A stretch of 64,000 nt of DNA from contig JAAOMT010000790.1 of assembly GCA_016748015.1 (NCBI GenBank), forward strand, positions 100,368 to 164,367, read 5' to 3'. Source of the DNA: Geosiphon pyriformis. Its lineage: Eukaryota > Glomeromycota > Glomeromycetes > Archaeosporales > Geosiphonaceae. The position numbers and the translations under genes were made by a program. Below the pieces are notes generated by a model. That model was not told the origin of the DNA, ran no database searches, and saw only the letters and a program-made list of their open reading frames with translations. Positions 22,835 to 33,374 of this stretch are shown here, piece after piece (position 1 is the first letter of the stretch; every line of letters begins with the position of its first letter).

Positions 22835-23729
22835 ATGGTTGGTACTATTTGAGTTTTTGGTTTCTGAAGGTTTTAGTAATCTGAAAATTTCAGTTGATCT
22901 GAAGATTTTGGTTGAGTTTTTTGTATAATGAACAAAGATTTAATAGTGTTTTAGTAGTTTTTCAAAATCACAATTCCATTGAATTTTTTTTTCAGTGTGG
23001 TAGCCAGTAGTTTGACAGAGATGCTCTTCTGGTAAGCTATTCTTAAATCTTCAAACTTTATACCTTTCTTTTGGGGTCTTTTACCAGATTATCCTTGATG
23101 TTAATTATTCTATGCATGATTTTTAATCAATTAGTAAACAACAAAAAACAAAATAATAGAAAAGAAAAAAATCATAAAAGAAAAAATAAGCCAAGGCAAA
23201 TTCAAGTTAGTATTCCATTAATAGCCATGATCAAGAGCTATTGTTCCAGTGTGGTTAAGTATTTGTTGCTATCAACACTTTATGTTGATAGTAGAAAGTG
23301 GTTTGTGATAGTAAATAGTTATTTATTAATATTTGTAATTTTTGAAAGATTGCTTAGATAAAATCTAAACAGAGTAGTTTTGCTAAATAATTCTGTTTTT
23401 TCTGCTTTTAATACTCTTGTTATATACAGTGAACTCTTTTTATAATCACATCTTTTGGTCAGCACATTTGTGGTGACTATAGAGAGATGGGATTATAAAA
23501 AATGATTAATATCTTATTACATAATTTATATATCACATGCATAATATAATAACCAATTATATATATTTTATTTAAAAAAGCTATCTATTTGCAACTGTTT
23601 TTTTTCTTCTTGAACTTTGAGAACAGTATTATGAATTAATGTTTTCAAAGTTTTAAAAAAGTCTGAATCAACTTTTTTACTATACTGCTCTTTACAATAG
23701 TGCAATGTATCTTTAAGTGCAGTTTTATC

Positions 23730-25126
23730 TTAATGTATAGATAGCAAAGGCAAAGATTCATCTTCATTTTCACTTTTTAAATTTTCATTTGCATTAGAAT
23801 TTTCACTATATTTGTTGTTAATAAGATCTACAATTTCATTTTTTGAAGCATAAGTAAATAATAGTTCAAACTTGTCAATATTAATAAAATTTATTGTCAA
23901 TAGCTTGTTAATATCAATATGCTCAATAAGAACTTGTACTTCTTGTAAGAGTTCTTGTTCAATATCTAATGGATGGGTTGACATTTGACTATTATTCAGA
24001 ATTTTCATATGACACCAACAGTTTTGGATTGTAGTTGTTGTTACCACTGACCATGTATCAATTAAAAAGTCAACCACATCCTTTAATATTACTGTTGATA
24101 TTGGAATCTTGTTATCATACTAATTAATAAGATGGAAAAGAAACAACTTTCAGTATTGTGCCTTAAAGGATACAATAATTCCTGCATCTAATGGTTGCAA
24201 ATGAGATATTGTATTGGATAGTAGGTATCTAATCATAATATTAAATAATACGGAAGATTCTCTACCATAGGGACCAGTATTATCAAGCAATAGCAAAATC
24301 TTTTTTTTCATGTAATGCATTTTTTCATTTAATAAATTAAGCCATTCACTAAAAATATCAGTTTGCATCCATGCTTTTGTATTGTAATGATAAGTGATTG
24401 GAAGTGCATTTATATTAAAAGTGCAAAACATCATGGCTTTATGGCTTTGTCAATAATTAAAGACTGCAACTTGATGCTGTTTGTTGCATTACAAGCAAGA
24501 AGTATAGTAATTTGACTCTTATTACACTTGGTGCCAGAGGTAGATCTTGTTGCCAAAGTTGCATTTGGTGGTATTTTAAAGAATAATGCTGTCTTATCGG
24601 CATTGTAAACATTATTTAGATCATATTCGCTAATAATCTCATGCAGTTTTTTTCATTTCTCTGGTAAAATTTCCAAGAAAGCACTGTTTGCTTTGCCATG
24701 TATCTTAATATGGTGCAAATTATGACATTTTTTGAACTTTTTTAATTAACTATCTGATGCTTTAAAGTTATTTTCTTTCAGAAACTTTTTAGCAAACTTA
24801 AGGGCTTTTGTTTATAAAATTTTTCCAGTAAGAATGCAGTTGGTAGCTAGTGCTCCAAGCATTTATTCTCTCAGTGTATCATTTATTTTTGGAAACATCT
24901 CTTTCCTGTCTTTTGTCAATTGACTAGAGTTGTCAGATATATTTTTTTCAATCTATTGGTCTAATTTTGTGAGTATTTTTGTTATAGTGGAGCAGTCAAC
25001 CTTTAGATTAAATATTTCAATAAGTCTATTTATTGAATAGTCAGAATGTTCTAGTTTGTACTGGCAGAAAGCCTTTTTAGTTTCTAAAGAGATTGCTGCT
25101 TATTTTTGGTTCACATTTTTTGGCAT
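23730..25126 (-). pseudogene. Tigger/pogo-like transposase (DDE) relic
   Basis: Start at MPKNVNQK (25124-25126). An N-terminal CENP-B/pogo-type helix-turn-helix region follows (KAFCQYKLEHSDYSINRLIEIFNL), then the catalytic domain. The first Asp is in YNADKTALF (about 24600; the usual NADETAL with Glu to Lys), followed by ATRSTSGTK and ILLACNAT. The second Asp is in LLLLDNTGPY (about 24285), the third in HLQPLDAGII (about 24190). All three acidic residues remain. Stops (mostly TAA/TAG/TGA at expected Gln/Trp sites) and a frameshift at about 24440 kill it. The C-terminus is acidic (KSENEDESLP). Confidence 0.85.
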
Positions 25127-25749
25127 GTTAATAAGAACACACTTTTTATTGCATTTTGCTTTTATAATATGTTGATGTATCTGTTATGTCTCAAACATCA
25201 TTTTGCCTTATATTTAATTGAAGATGTAAGATGTCTCATGTCATATGAGGTGCCTCAGATTATAAAAAGCGGCCAAATTATAAAAATGAAGGTTTTAATT
25301 CAACTGTAGGATTCTAAGTGCAAATGACAGATTTTTGGTAAAAAAAAACCTAATTTTGATAATGCATCTGCAACACTTTTTGTCTCTTACCTTCAACTGA
25401 TGATTAATAATAAAGACTGTCAATTTAATCTTCCACATACTTGTATAATCATGTAGAAAATAGCACAATGTTATGTTGTCAAGCCTTCCAAACACAATAA
25501 TGCCTATATCAATTGGAATATCAATATAAAATACTTTGCACAATGTTAGGGATATTGGAGTAAAAGTCAACTGCAGTTTTTTAAAAAATGTCCTAATCAT
25601 TATAAGTCATGGGATTTGATATGTAATATATATAGACATGTAATGGCTTCCAAATTAATATGGTCATATGTTGTTTCTAAGAAAAATTTATCTGTTTAAG
25701 GTTACTTAGAATAGGTCCAAAATGAAACAGATCTCACATTCAAGTTAAA

Positions 25750-26420
25750 ATATGAACAAGTCTTTTTTTATTTACAAGCAATTATTAACTTTTGCACTGG
25801 AGTTTATTTCAATAGGTCTTCATTAAGACTTGCAGCTAGACAAATGTTTGCACCAATTTGGTCTACTCAGCACCATCCTATTTACCAATTAATTGAAATT
25901 GCTGATGAAAAACAATGACTATAATTAAAGCCTGAAGTTTGCAAGCTGATTCAAGAAAGAATTGTAATTTCTTGATCTAAACTTTCAAATCAACATTAAG
26001 GCCATGATGCAATACTTGAAGAAATTAACAAAATGCTTAAATTATTGATTTCTTCTACACCTTTACAATGGCATTGGGAAATTGCAATATGTAACTGTAT
26101 CAAATTTGAAAGATTGCATACTAATCTTTTTAATATTATCAAATATTCTAAGTAAAATATACAGGTCTTATACACATTTTAGCTTTATTGCTAAATCAAA
26201 TCAATTTCGAGTTCAGATAAAAAAAACACAGTTTGTAAATTCAAATGTCTCTAATTATGTTTTTCATAATATTGGCCATGAATAAATATTAAGCAAAGAA
26301 ATAAAAAAATTCAGTAAAATTGCATGAATGAAAATAATAGACTTTCTTAAAACAAGGCAAATTAAGAAAACATTGTTAGGTACTTGAAAACCAATTCCAA
26401 TAACAAATGAAAAAGCAGAT
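25750..26420 (+). pseudogene. Degenerate protein relic of unknown family
   Basis: The plus strand reads as a decayed protein with stops: RSSLRLAARQMFAPIWST, HHPIYQLIEIADEKQ, LKPEVCKLIQERIVIS, GHDAILEEINKMLK, then after a frameshift QFRVQIKKTQFVNSNVSN. Codon-like conservation across stops at expected Gln/Trp/Arg positions suggests a real former gene. It vaguely recalls large repeat-family proteins of Glomeromycotina (possibly DUF6589-like), but I cannot confirm that from sequence alone. Confidence 0.4.
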
Positions 26421-26868
26421 CATTAAAAAATATAAATCTGTTAATAAAATTACAACTATTATCTATTATTAACTCTCTAATATCTCTTTTAAGTGATCAT
26501 GTTTTCAAAGCTTATCAAGTTAATTATGTGACAGCTTAATAAATATCCTTCAAAAAGTTAAAAATATATTGTATTGTGTACAGTTTTGTTTATATTGGGT
26601 TGGGTGCATTACTATTTATAATTGGCATTTTTAATACATGATATATTAAGTTTAAGTCTAAATCTTCATTCTGCATGATTATGTTTAGATTATAAAAAGC
26701 ATTCAACACAGATTTATTTGCCCCAAAAAAGTTGATTTTTAATACCTCTTTAAAACTATCAGTCAAACTTTTACTTGCTAATACTAAATATTAGTCAAAT
26801 GATGAATATGATTGCTAGTATAGAGCCCTTTTTTAATTGTGGATGCCAAAGTTAGTGTGAAAATGTAT

Positions 26869-27413
26869 TTATTGGATATATATTGGAATTCTCATGCTCT
26901 GAGTTTTATTACTAGTCACATTTTTTTTCCTAAGGAAAAGTAAATTCGAACTCCATTTCCAGTTGATTTGCTCGAACAATGTTCTATTAACAAACTTGTT
27001 TCCAGAGGATCCTATTGGGCCATTATTTTTGCTTGTAGATCTGTTAATTTTTTCTCCCAATATAAAGAAAAAGTAATCTTGTTAGCCAAAGTTTGATCCA
27101 GAATAACTTTATTAATACCTGCAACAACAGTCTCGAAAGCACTACCAGCCTTTAAAGCACCACCAGTCTCTAAAGCACTAAGAGCAGCAGTACTATACCA
27201 TATGTCAATTATTATTAAAACTCTCATAATACTCGCAAACAAGCCAGATATAATAGTTTCATCATTGTTTTCTAATGGCAATAGCAGTTTATAAAGAAGA
27301 AAAGTAATTGAATGTTGTAATATTTTAGAAATTTTATTTAGTGTTCTACAATTATTTCTAGAAACTTCTTTAATTTTTTTTATTATCATAAAAAGAATAA
27401 TTTCCATTGACAA
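26869..27413 (-). pseudogene. Unidentified minus-strand coding relic
   Basis: Two overlapping frames. One of 133 codons contains KIKEVSRNNCRTLNKISKILQHSITFLLYKLLLP and an Ala/Gly-rich stretch (ALSALETGGALKAGSAFETV). The other, of 63 codons, continues after a frameshift. I recognise no family. The Ala/Gly repeat recalls short duplications (SALETGGAL/ALKAGSAF). Confidence 0.3.
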
Positions 27414-27839
27414 ATCAGGAAATCTCCCTGACTGTACATGTTCATTTAAATATAAGATGACATCTGATGTTTATATCTAATATTATATAATTATAGTGTG
27501 ACTATAGAAAGTAAAAATTACTTATATTCTGCTATCATATTTGTGAGGATAGGAACTATAAGGAGATATATATAGTAAAAGTGACTATAAAAAGATAATA
27601 TTATATATAAATAATTTTGGTTTTTAAAAAAATGTGATTAAAAAAAGATAGTGACTATAACCAGAGGGACTATAAAGAGAGTTTACTGTATACATAATTT
27701 AGGTTTTATGAGATTGTTTATATTCTTGAGCAATATGCTATAATTTCTTGAACAATATGCTCATATGCTAACTACTACTCTTCTATTGGTCTATTTGTTT
27801 TTCTACTATTTTTTTTTTATGTTTTTTTTATAAGTAGCA

Positions 27840-28960
27840 ATATCATAGTTAAAAGATATTTACTAACAAAAACAAAATCAATAGTCTTATTAGCCCCCCT
27901 AAAATTGCACCAAGTCAAAAGTTTGGAGGCAGAACTGCCCAAGAGCACATTATGCAATCCTAGTTTTAGACATGTTTTAAAACTTACACTACATTCTAAT
28001 TTATTTTTATTGAAATTACTACTGAATATCACATAAAAGCTTGAATTTATAGTTATAATTATAAGCAAATTTATAATAAGTGCTTGGTTAAATTTTACAC
28101 TGACTAAAATACTAGCATACAAATCCAAAATTGTAATAGAGTTCTTATCTGCAAAAAGAAGATAAACAAAAAAAAGATGACCAGGAACTTTAGAAACTTT
28201 ACACACATAATAAGCAAGATTCTTACTCAAAACTATTGTTATCTCCAACCTCAAATGTCTATTGTCTAATTTAAAACTAAAAACTTTTAAACCAAAAAAC
28301 CTGTTTTTGAGCCAAGACCCAGTATGGCCTTTAAGCTTCATCTTAATTAAAATAGAAACCAAGTTACCAGAATCTTTGTGCTATCTAATGACATTTTCTT
28401 GCTTAGTTATATTGTTCAAGTCTCTAATATTGCATGTTATAAACTTCCAAACAAACTCATTTATTAAGATAATGAGTTCACAAAAAAAACTGAGCTAGTA
28501 CACAAATGATTTAATTTTTTTAAAACCAAACTGATAGAGACTTCAAGAGTTATCAATTTGGATTTCAAACTATTAATTTTGGCAGTCAGAACTTTTGATC
28601 TGTTTAGATCCAAATTTGAAACCATATTGTTTGCAAAAAAAGATGAAAAAATTGGCAATTCAGACAAATCATTCAAAGCCATATCTAAATTTGAACTCAA
28701 TTTCACAAAAACAAAAACTAAAAAACAGATACCAAATCTACATTGCCTAATTTATGTACAACACTCAACATTTGGTCAGCCAGAAGTTCCAAAAAGCATT
28801 TTAGAGATACCAGACAAGCTTCAATAGTTAAATTACTTTAAACAGCCAAACCACCTTTTTCACTATTACTTAACACCCCAGAAAAAGAGGGAAAACCAAC
28901 ACCAGAACCAGAACTGACATGAGAACCATTAAAAAAAAAAGCAAATAAGACCACTTGTGC
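27840..28960 (-). pseudogene. LINE L3: end of ORF1 and start of ORF2 (endonuclease)
   Basis: The minus strand continues LINE L3 beyond element C. First comes the end of ORF1 (FNGSHVSSGSGVGFPSFSG; then LSELPIFSS..NLDLNRSKVLTAKINSLKSKLITLEVSISLVLKKLNHLCTS, a coiled-coil-like C-terminus, 28706-28464). Then comes an endonuclease/exonuclease/phosphatase-type domain (28362-27840) with NRHLRLEITI, VFYVIFSSNFNKNKLECS (the usual SGDFN with Asp to Asn) and TIDFVFVSK near its end. Element D interrupts it at 27840. The nuclease nicks target DNA in LINE retrotransposition. Confidence 0.8.
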
Positions 28961-29566
28961 TGTTACTCTTAGAAAAAAGCATACAAAAAAAATAGTAAGA
29001 AAAAACAGATAAACCAATAAAAAAATAGTAGTTAACATATAAGCATATTGCTTAACAATGTGAAACATTGTCAAAAATTATGGCACATTGCTTAACAATA
29101 TAGAACAATATCAAAAAATCATAACACATTGTTCAGCAATATAAGCATTGCTTGAGAAATTATAGCACATTGCTCGAGAATATAAACAATCTCATAGAAT
29201 CCAAATTATGTATATATAGCAAGAGTATTAGAAGCAGAAAAGAAAGAAGTACCAAGATCTTTCTGTTAAAAACATCTTAGTTAGAATTATCAATATCAAT
29301 AAATAATTATTTGCTATTTAAATCACTCTTCTCACTATTAATACTTTATGTTAATAGTATTCAATACTTGATCATACTAGAACAATAGCTCTTGATTATG
29401 ACTATTGATGAGATATTAACTTTCATTGTCTTTACTTATATTTTTATTTTTTCTTTATTTTTTTTCTTAAGTTTTGTTTATTTGTTGTTTACTAATTGAT
29501 TAACACATGAAAGTACTGATGTCAAGATATAGCACTGGTAAAAAACTCAAGAATAAGGGTAGATAC

Positions 29567-30436
29567 TGTTACTTATAAAATATAGAAAGTATATTAGCAT
29601 AAATATCAGCCAATCAGATATAGACATAGTAAAAGTGGAATTCCAGGATTCTTTTTAGAGGAATTGCAGAATTCCAGAAATTTCAGGATTCTCTAACGAG
29701 GAATTGCAGGATTCCAGAATTCCAGAATTCCTCTCAAAAGAATTGCAAGATTCCAGAAATTCCAGAATTCTTATTGTGAGGAATTAAGGAATTGAAGAAT
29801 CTCAATTATGTATATATAGCAGTAGCATTAGAAGCAGAAAAAACAGAATTCATTAGAATAGAATTCATAGGTTAGAAATTCCAGATACCACAATTACTAT
29901 TAATAAATATACTTACTTCTTTCTTATTTAAAACCTCTACTATCAGCATTTTATGTTGATAGTAATCTATACTTGACCACACTGAAACAATAGCTCTTAA
30001 TCATGGCTATTGACAAAATATTAACTAAATCACCTTGGTGTATTTCTTTATTTCCTTTTCTTTAGTCTCATTTTATTTTCTTTTCTTTATTTTTCTTTTT
30101 TTGATTTACTATTGAGTACTAATTGATTAAAAGATAAAGCACTAAGTTATTGATGTCAAAAATAGCCTGGTAAAAGACCCAGAAATAAGAGTAAATTATA
30201 TATATTATCGGATAGCTTACCAAAAGGGCACAACTACCAGAATAAATTCGGCCACCAAGCTAAGAAAGAAATTGGGAAAACAACTTACCAACAACAACAA
30301 CATCAACATTGAATCTCTGTCCATTATACAAAAGACTTCATCAAAATCTTTAGATTATCATCAATGTGAATAGCTTTTGAGTACCAAGTTATGGGTTTGT
30401 TATTTGATTTGAGACCCCAAATACTTACTTGTAACA
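29567..30436 (+). repeat. 5' LTR of element B (family II)
   Basis: 870 bp from TGTTACTTATAAAATAT to CTTGTAACA. The U3 contains repeated near-palindromes of GGAATTCCAG and GGAATTGCAGAATTCC (29637-29800), then TATATATAG at 29811-29819. The 3' LTR has fewer of these repeats, which explains the length difference (870 against 751 bp). Confidence 0.93.
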
Positions 30437-30438
30437 TT

Positions 30439-30455
30439 TGGTGCTCTCTGTGAAG
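30439..30455 (+). promoter_or_regulatory. Primer binding site of element B
   Basis: TGGTGCTCTCTGTGAAG begins two bases after the LTR end. The TGG pairs with the CCA end of the priming tRNA. The same sequence is at 40404 (element C) and on the minus strand at 21901 (element D). Confidence 0.7.
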
Positions 30456-32262
30456 TATAATTTTACAGAGAATCAGCACTATCAACATTAATTCCAAAAG
30501 TGGCAGAACCAGAAAACATAGAAGCAAACCATCTAGAATTCACGAAATCTTTATTTCAACATTACTGTCAACATTTGGAATTAAACCATAATCACATATC
30601 TGCAGAATCAGCCTTCAACTTCTACGTCAACGAGAAAATTGCTTATTTGTTAGGAACACTAACAAATACCAAATCCGCAAGAGAAACTTTCTACAGTGAA
30701 TTAATTCAAAACACCAGCCTACCAACAAACCATAATTTTGTATCCATTATCACTGAAATCAACAAAGAAATTGAACATTACACCCAACAAAGATACCCAA
30801 TTACCTATGCCAATAAAGGCAGAGAAAAACTACAAACATCCGCAGTAACACCAAAAAGGATACAACCACTTATTTAAAAGAAACACAAAGTCAAGTCACC
30901 AACAAATCCATCATACTACTACACACCAAGAAGTGCCATCAATATATTATTAACAGACACATTTACATCAAATATGACATCAACATTTGGATGATTCCCA
31001 TTTCAAAATAAACAAAAGAAAACAGACTTATTAGAACCATATGGTGAATACTTTGAAGAATTTAACTTACAATTATCAATGCCATCAGGACTCTGATCAC
31101 CACCATCTTCACCAGATTTCGGAATTTCCAATCTGTGGGAAGAAACAGAATCAGAAAAGATAGAAAAAAAAGAATCTGAGGAACAAAAATTTACTTACCA
31201 GAACCCAAACACAAAAAATCCAAAAATTGAAACCCTGAATCTACAAACTCAGCAGAAAATCCGGAAATTGGAACTCCAAATATTCAAATGCTGCCAAATC
31301 AGGACAATCCAAACCCCAAATTACTAAATCAACAAAACTTATCTCCAGTAATCATTGTCAATTAACTTCAGATTGATCCTATAGCCAAACCTCTACAGCA
31401 GCCATTACAATCACCACAGCAACCGTTCCAACAGCCACAACAACAACTTCAACCACCACAACAACAAAATGTAGACCCAATGACATATGCTCCAATTGCA
31501 AAACTTGACAATTTTACTGGCAAAGAGGATGATGCTCAAGTGTGGCTTAATGATGTGGAAAAAGCCATTGCAGCCAATGGATGGAATAATGTTAGAGCAA
31601 TGCAAGCCATTCCATACTTCCTTAAGAATACTGCTGATTCCTGGTATCAAAGCTTAATCAATAAACTCCAAGACTTCAATACATTCAAATTGGAATTTTT
31701 AAGATACTTTAGCAATAATAATAGCATCAACTGGTTAGCCAATATATTTAGCACCATAAAACAAGGAGAAACAGAAGCAGTCACCACTTACTTAGGACAC
31801 TTCCATCAAAACCTGCACCAAATCCAAGCAATTGACATCAACTATTTTACTGCACCACAGATTCTCAACCAGTTTATCTGTGGTCTGCACAATAGCATCT
31901 TACAACATGTATATCCATTGCATCCAGGCACCTTTCAAGACGCAGTCACATGCACCAGAGATTTTGAGTCAGTTGAGTCCAAGGTTAACCATGCTCAAGC
32001 TGTTAATCTAGTGATAAATGGATCATCTGACTTGGATTCCAAATTGAAACAACTCAGTAATTCAATTGATAGGAAATTAGAAGAATACTTAGCTAACAAT
32101 TACACAATTTATCAGCCTTCACAATGATGCAGTAATCAAGAAAACTTCAATCATTTCCAAAATCAACCACATTTATCCTCATTAACCAATCAACAATGGC
32201 AACTGGAAATGCATGTCTGCCACTATTGTGGTAAACAAGGACATATCCAAATTGATTGCCGC

Positions 32263-33030
32263 TGTTACGGGATGGTTTTCTTGTTATATTTAATTGCTGA
32301 TATCCCGCTTTAATTGCAATCAGTCTTTCGTGAGTTCCTCAATTCTATTTGTGTGATAATGTCACTGTTACACTGAAGGCTTTCTTTTTACTGTTGCGAT
32401 GTAAGTTATTCTTTAATTCTTGATTGTTGTGTGTGTTTATGTACTCCTTCTNNNNNNNNNNNNNNNNNNNNNNNNNNNNNNNNNNNNNNNNNNNNNNNNN
32501 NNNNNNNNNNNNNNNNNNNNNNNNNNNNNNNNNNNNNNNNNNNNNNNNNNNNNNNNNNNNNNNNNNNNNNNNNNNNNNNNNNNNNNNNNNNNNNNNNNNN
32601 NNNNNNNNNNNNNNNNNNNNNNNNNNNNNNNNNNNNNNNNNNNNNNNNNNNNNNNNNNNNNNNNNNNNNNNNNNNNNNNNNNNNNNNNNNNNNNNNNNNN
32701 NNNNNNNNNNNNNNNNNNNNNNNNNNNNNNNNNNNNNNNNNNNNNNNNNNNNNNNNNNNNNNNNNNNNNNNNNNNNNNNNNNNNNNNNNNNNNNNNNNNN
32801 NNTTGTAGTTCTACGAGAAAATACTTTCTTTTTGATATTTCAACCTGGTGCTTGCTGCTATCACCAGTTGGTGTTGGCTGCTATTGTGAACTGGTGCTTG
32901 CCACTATCGCGAGATGGTGTTTGCTACTATGTTAATCATTACCTTTCTAAGATTATTACTGTGCTATATTATGATTGAATAGTTTGTATTATTTTTATGA
33001 TTCTTTTTGCTAAATTCTTAAACCGTAACA
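32263..33030. repeat. Insertion F: young LTR-like element (solo LTR or full element hidden in a gap)
   Basis: Ends TGTTACGG and CCGTAACA are perfect 8-bp inverted termini. The target duplication CCGC (32259-32262 and 33031-33034) is perfect. The sequence is richer in G+C and CpG than the other LTRs in the window. The right part has a minisatellite of four imperfect units TGGTG(C/T)TTG(C/G)..CTAT (about 32846-32930). The middle is unresolved (N). It is unrelated in sequence to families I and II apart from the termini. Confidence 0.8.
32452..32802. other. Assembly gap (351 N)
   Basis: A run of 351 N inside insertion F. The length may be arbitrary. A full retroelement or a longer minisatellite could be collapsed here. 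Confidence 0.99.
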
Positions 33031-33374
33031 CCGCCTGTGCTTAAATAACCAACAATTGGGAAGTCAATATAGAAATCCTGATTGCCAGATTCAAACCCAA
33101 ACAATTACCAAAATCAGGATCAATATCAAAACTCTTACTTGCCAATGACACAGCAATCAGTTTATCAACCAGCTGCTTATCAAATCCTGACACCAGTGAT
33201 ATATCAACTGCAGCTACAAGTAATCTATCAAACTTCACAAATTCAAACACTGCCACAAAACTTATTTCAAAATGGAGCCCAAAGGCCAAGAATGATATAA
33301 CAAAACTGGAAATTGGCAATGGTAGTTCACCAACTGATCCCCAGCTCATCAAACCAGCAAACAGGATCTCATCA

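Larger units (their letters stand above)
25307..27480. other. Unassigned DNA carried within the Tigger-like transposon
   Basis: About 2.2 kb between the transposase 5' flank and the right terminal repeat that does not resemble transposase. It holds two unrelated coding relics (about 25750-26420 plus strand; 26869-27413 minus strand) and a minus-strand frame at 25295-25600 (LFRLDNITLCYFLHDYTSMWK-type sequence) that I do not recognise. A CAACTG-TA at 25302-25309 could be the right end of a shorter transposon, leaving the rest as a second insertion. Confidence 0.5.
23427..27688 (-). mobile_element. Pogo/Tigger-like DNA transposon with extra internal DNA
   Basis: Terminal inverted repeats CAGTGAACTCTTTTTATAAT (left) and CAGTAAACTCTCTTTATAGT (right, reverse complement) differ almost only by transitions. 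Removing the insert plus one TA restores the LTR of D, as seen by comparison with 13545-13570, so TA is the target duplication. The transposase relic occupies the left 1.9 kb. The remaining about 2.2 kb is not transposase. The family is identified by motifs and by its TA preference. Confidence 0.87.
12914..27839 (-). mobile_element. Ty3/gypsy element D with two nested insertions
   Basis: This is a complete but dead gypsy element on the minus strand. Its 5' LTR is on the right and its 3' LTR on the left. Gag, protease, Cys-rich, dUTPase, RT-RNase H, integrase and ORF3 are all traceable. The outer ends are TATTAC at 12914 and GTAGCA at 27839. Flanks are ATAC (12910-12913) and ATAT (27840-27843), a 4-bp duplication with one transition. 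The 5' LTR is broken by a solo LTR (E) and a Tigger-like transposon. Left flank is a mariner relic while right flank is LINE L3, so the apparent duplication could be chance. Confidence 0.9.
21904..27839 (-). repeat. 5' LTR of element D, split in three
   Basis: The LTR occupies 21904-21974, 22835-23426 and 27689-27839, about 808 bp without the insertions, matching the 811-bp 3' LTR. Solo LTR E interrupts it near its end and the Tigger-like transposon interrupts its TATA region. The right end has the family I palindromes (27720-27770). Confidence 0.88.
30500..33300 (+). pseudogene. Gag of element B, interrupted by insertion F
   Basis: Gag starts MAEPENIEANHLEFTKSLFQHYCQHLELN. An N-terminal segment (30500-30877) is followed, after several stops, by Gln/Pro-rich linkers (31390-31470) and a retrotransposon gag core, frame 31480-32127: LDNFTGKEDDAQVWLNDVEKAI, WYQSLINKLQDFNTFKLEFLRYFS, TTYLGHFHQNLHQIQ, LNQFICGL. 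A CCHC zinc knuckle (CHYCGKQGHIQIDC, 32218-32259) binds RNA. The LTR-like insertion F splits the codon right after the knuckle. A Gln/Tyr-rich tail (33082-33300) follows in another frame. Confidence 0.87.

Noticed and set aside
25302-25309. CAACTGTA as the definite right end of the Tigger-like transposon
   Set aside because: The outer repeat at 27688 matches the left end better and has the TA duplication that restores the LTR; kept only as an alternative.
32400-32406. GTAAGT-like splice donor near 32401
   Set aside because: It lies in insertion F with no host gene around; no exon structure is supported.
32420-32978. Open frames spanning the N run
   Set aside because: They exist only because N codons are not stops; they are not genes.
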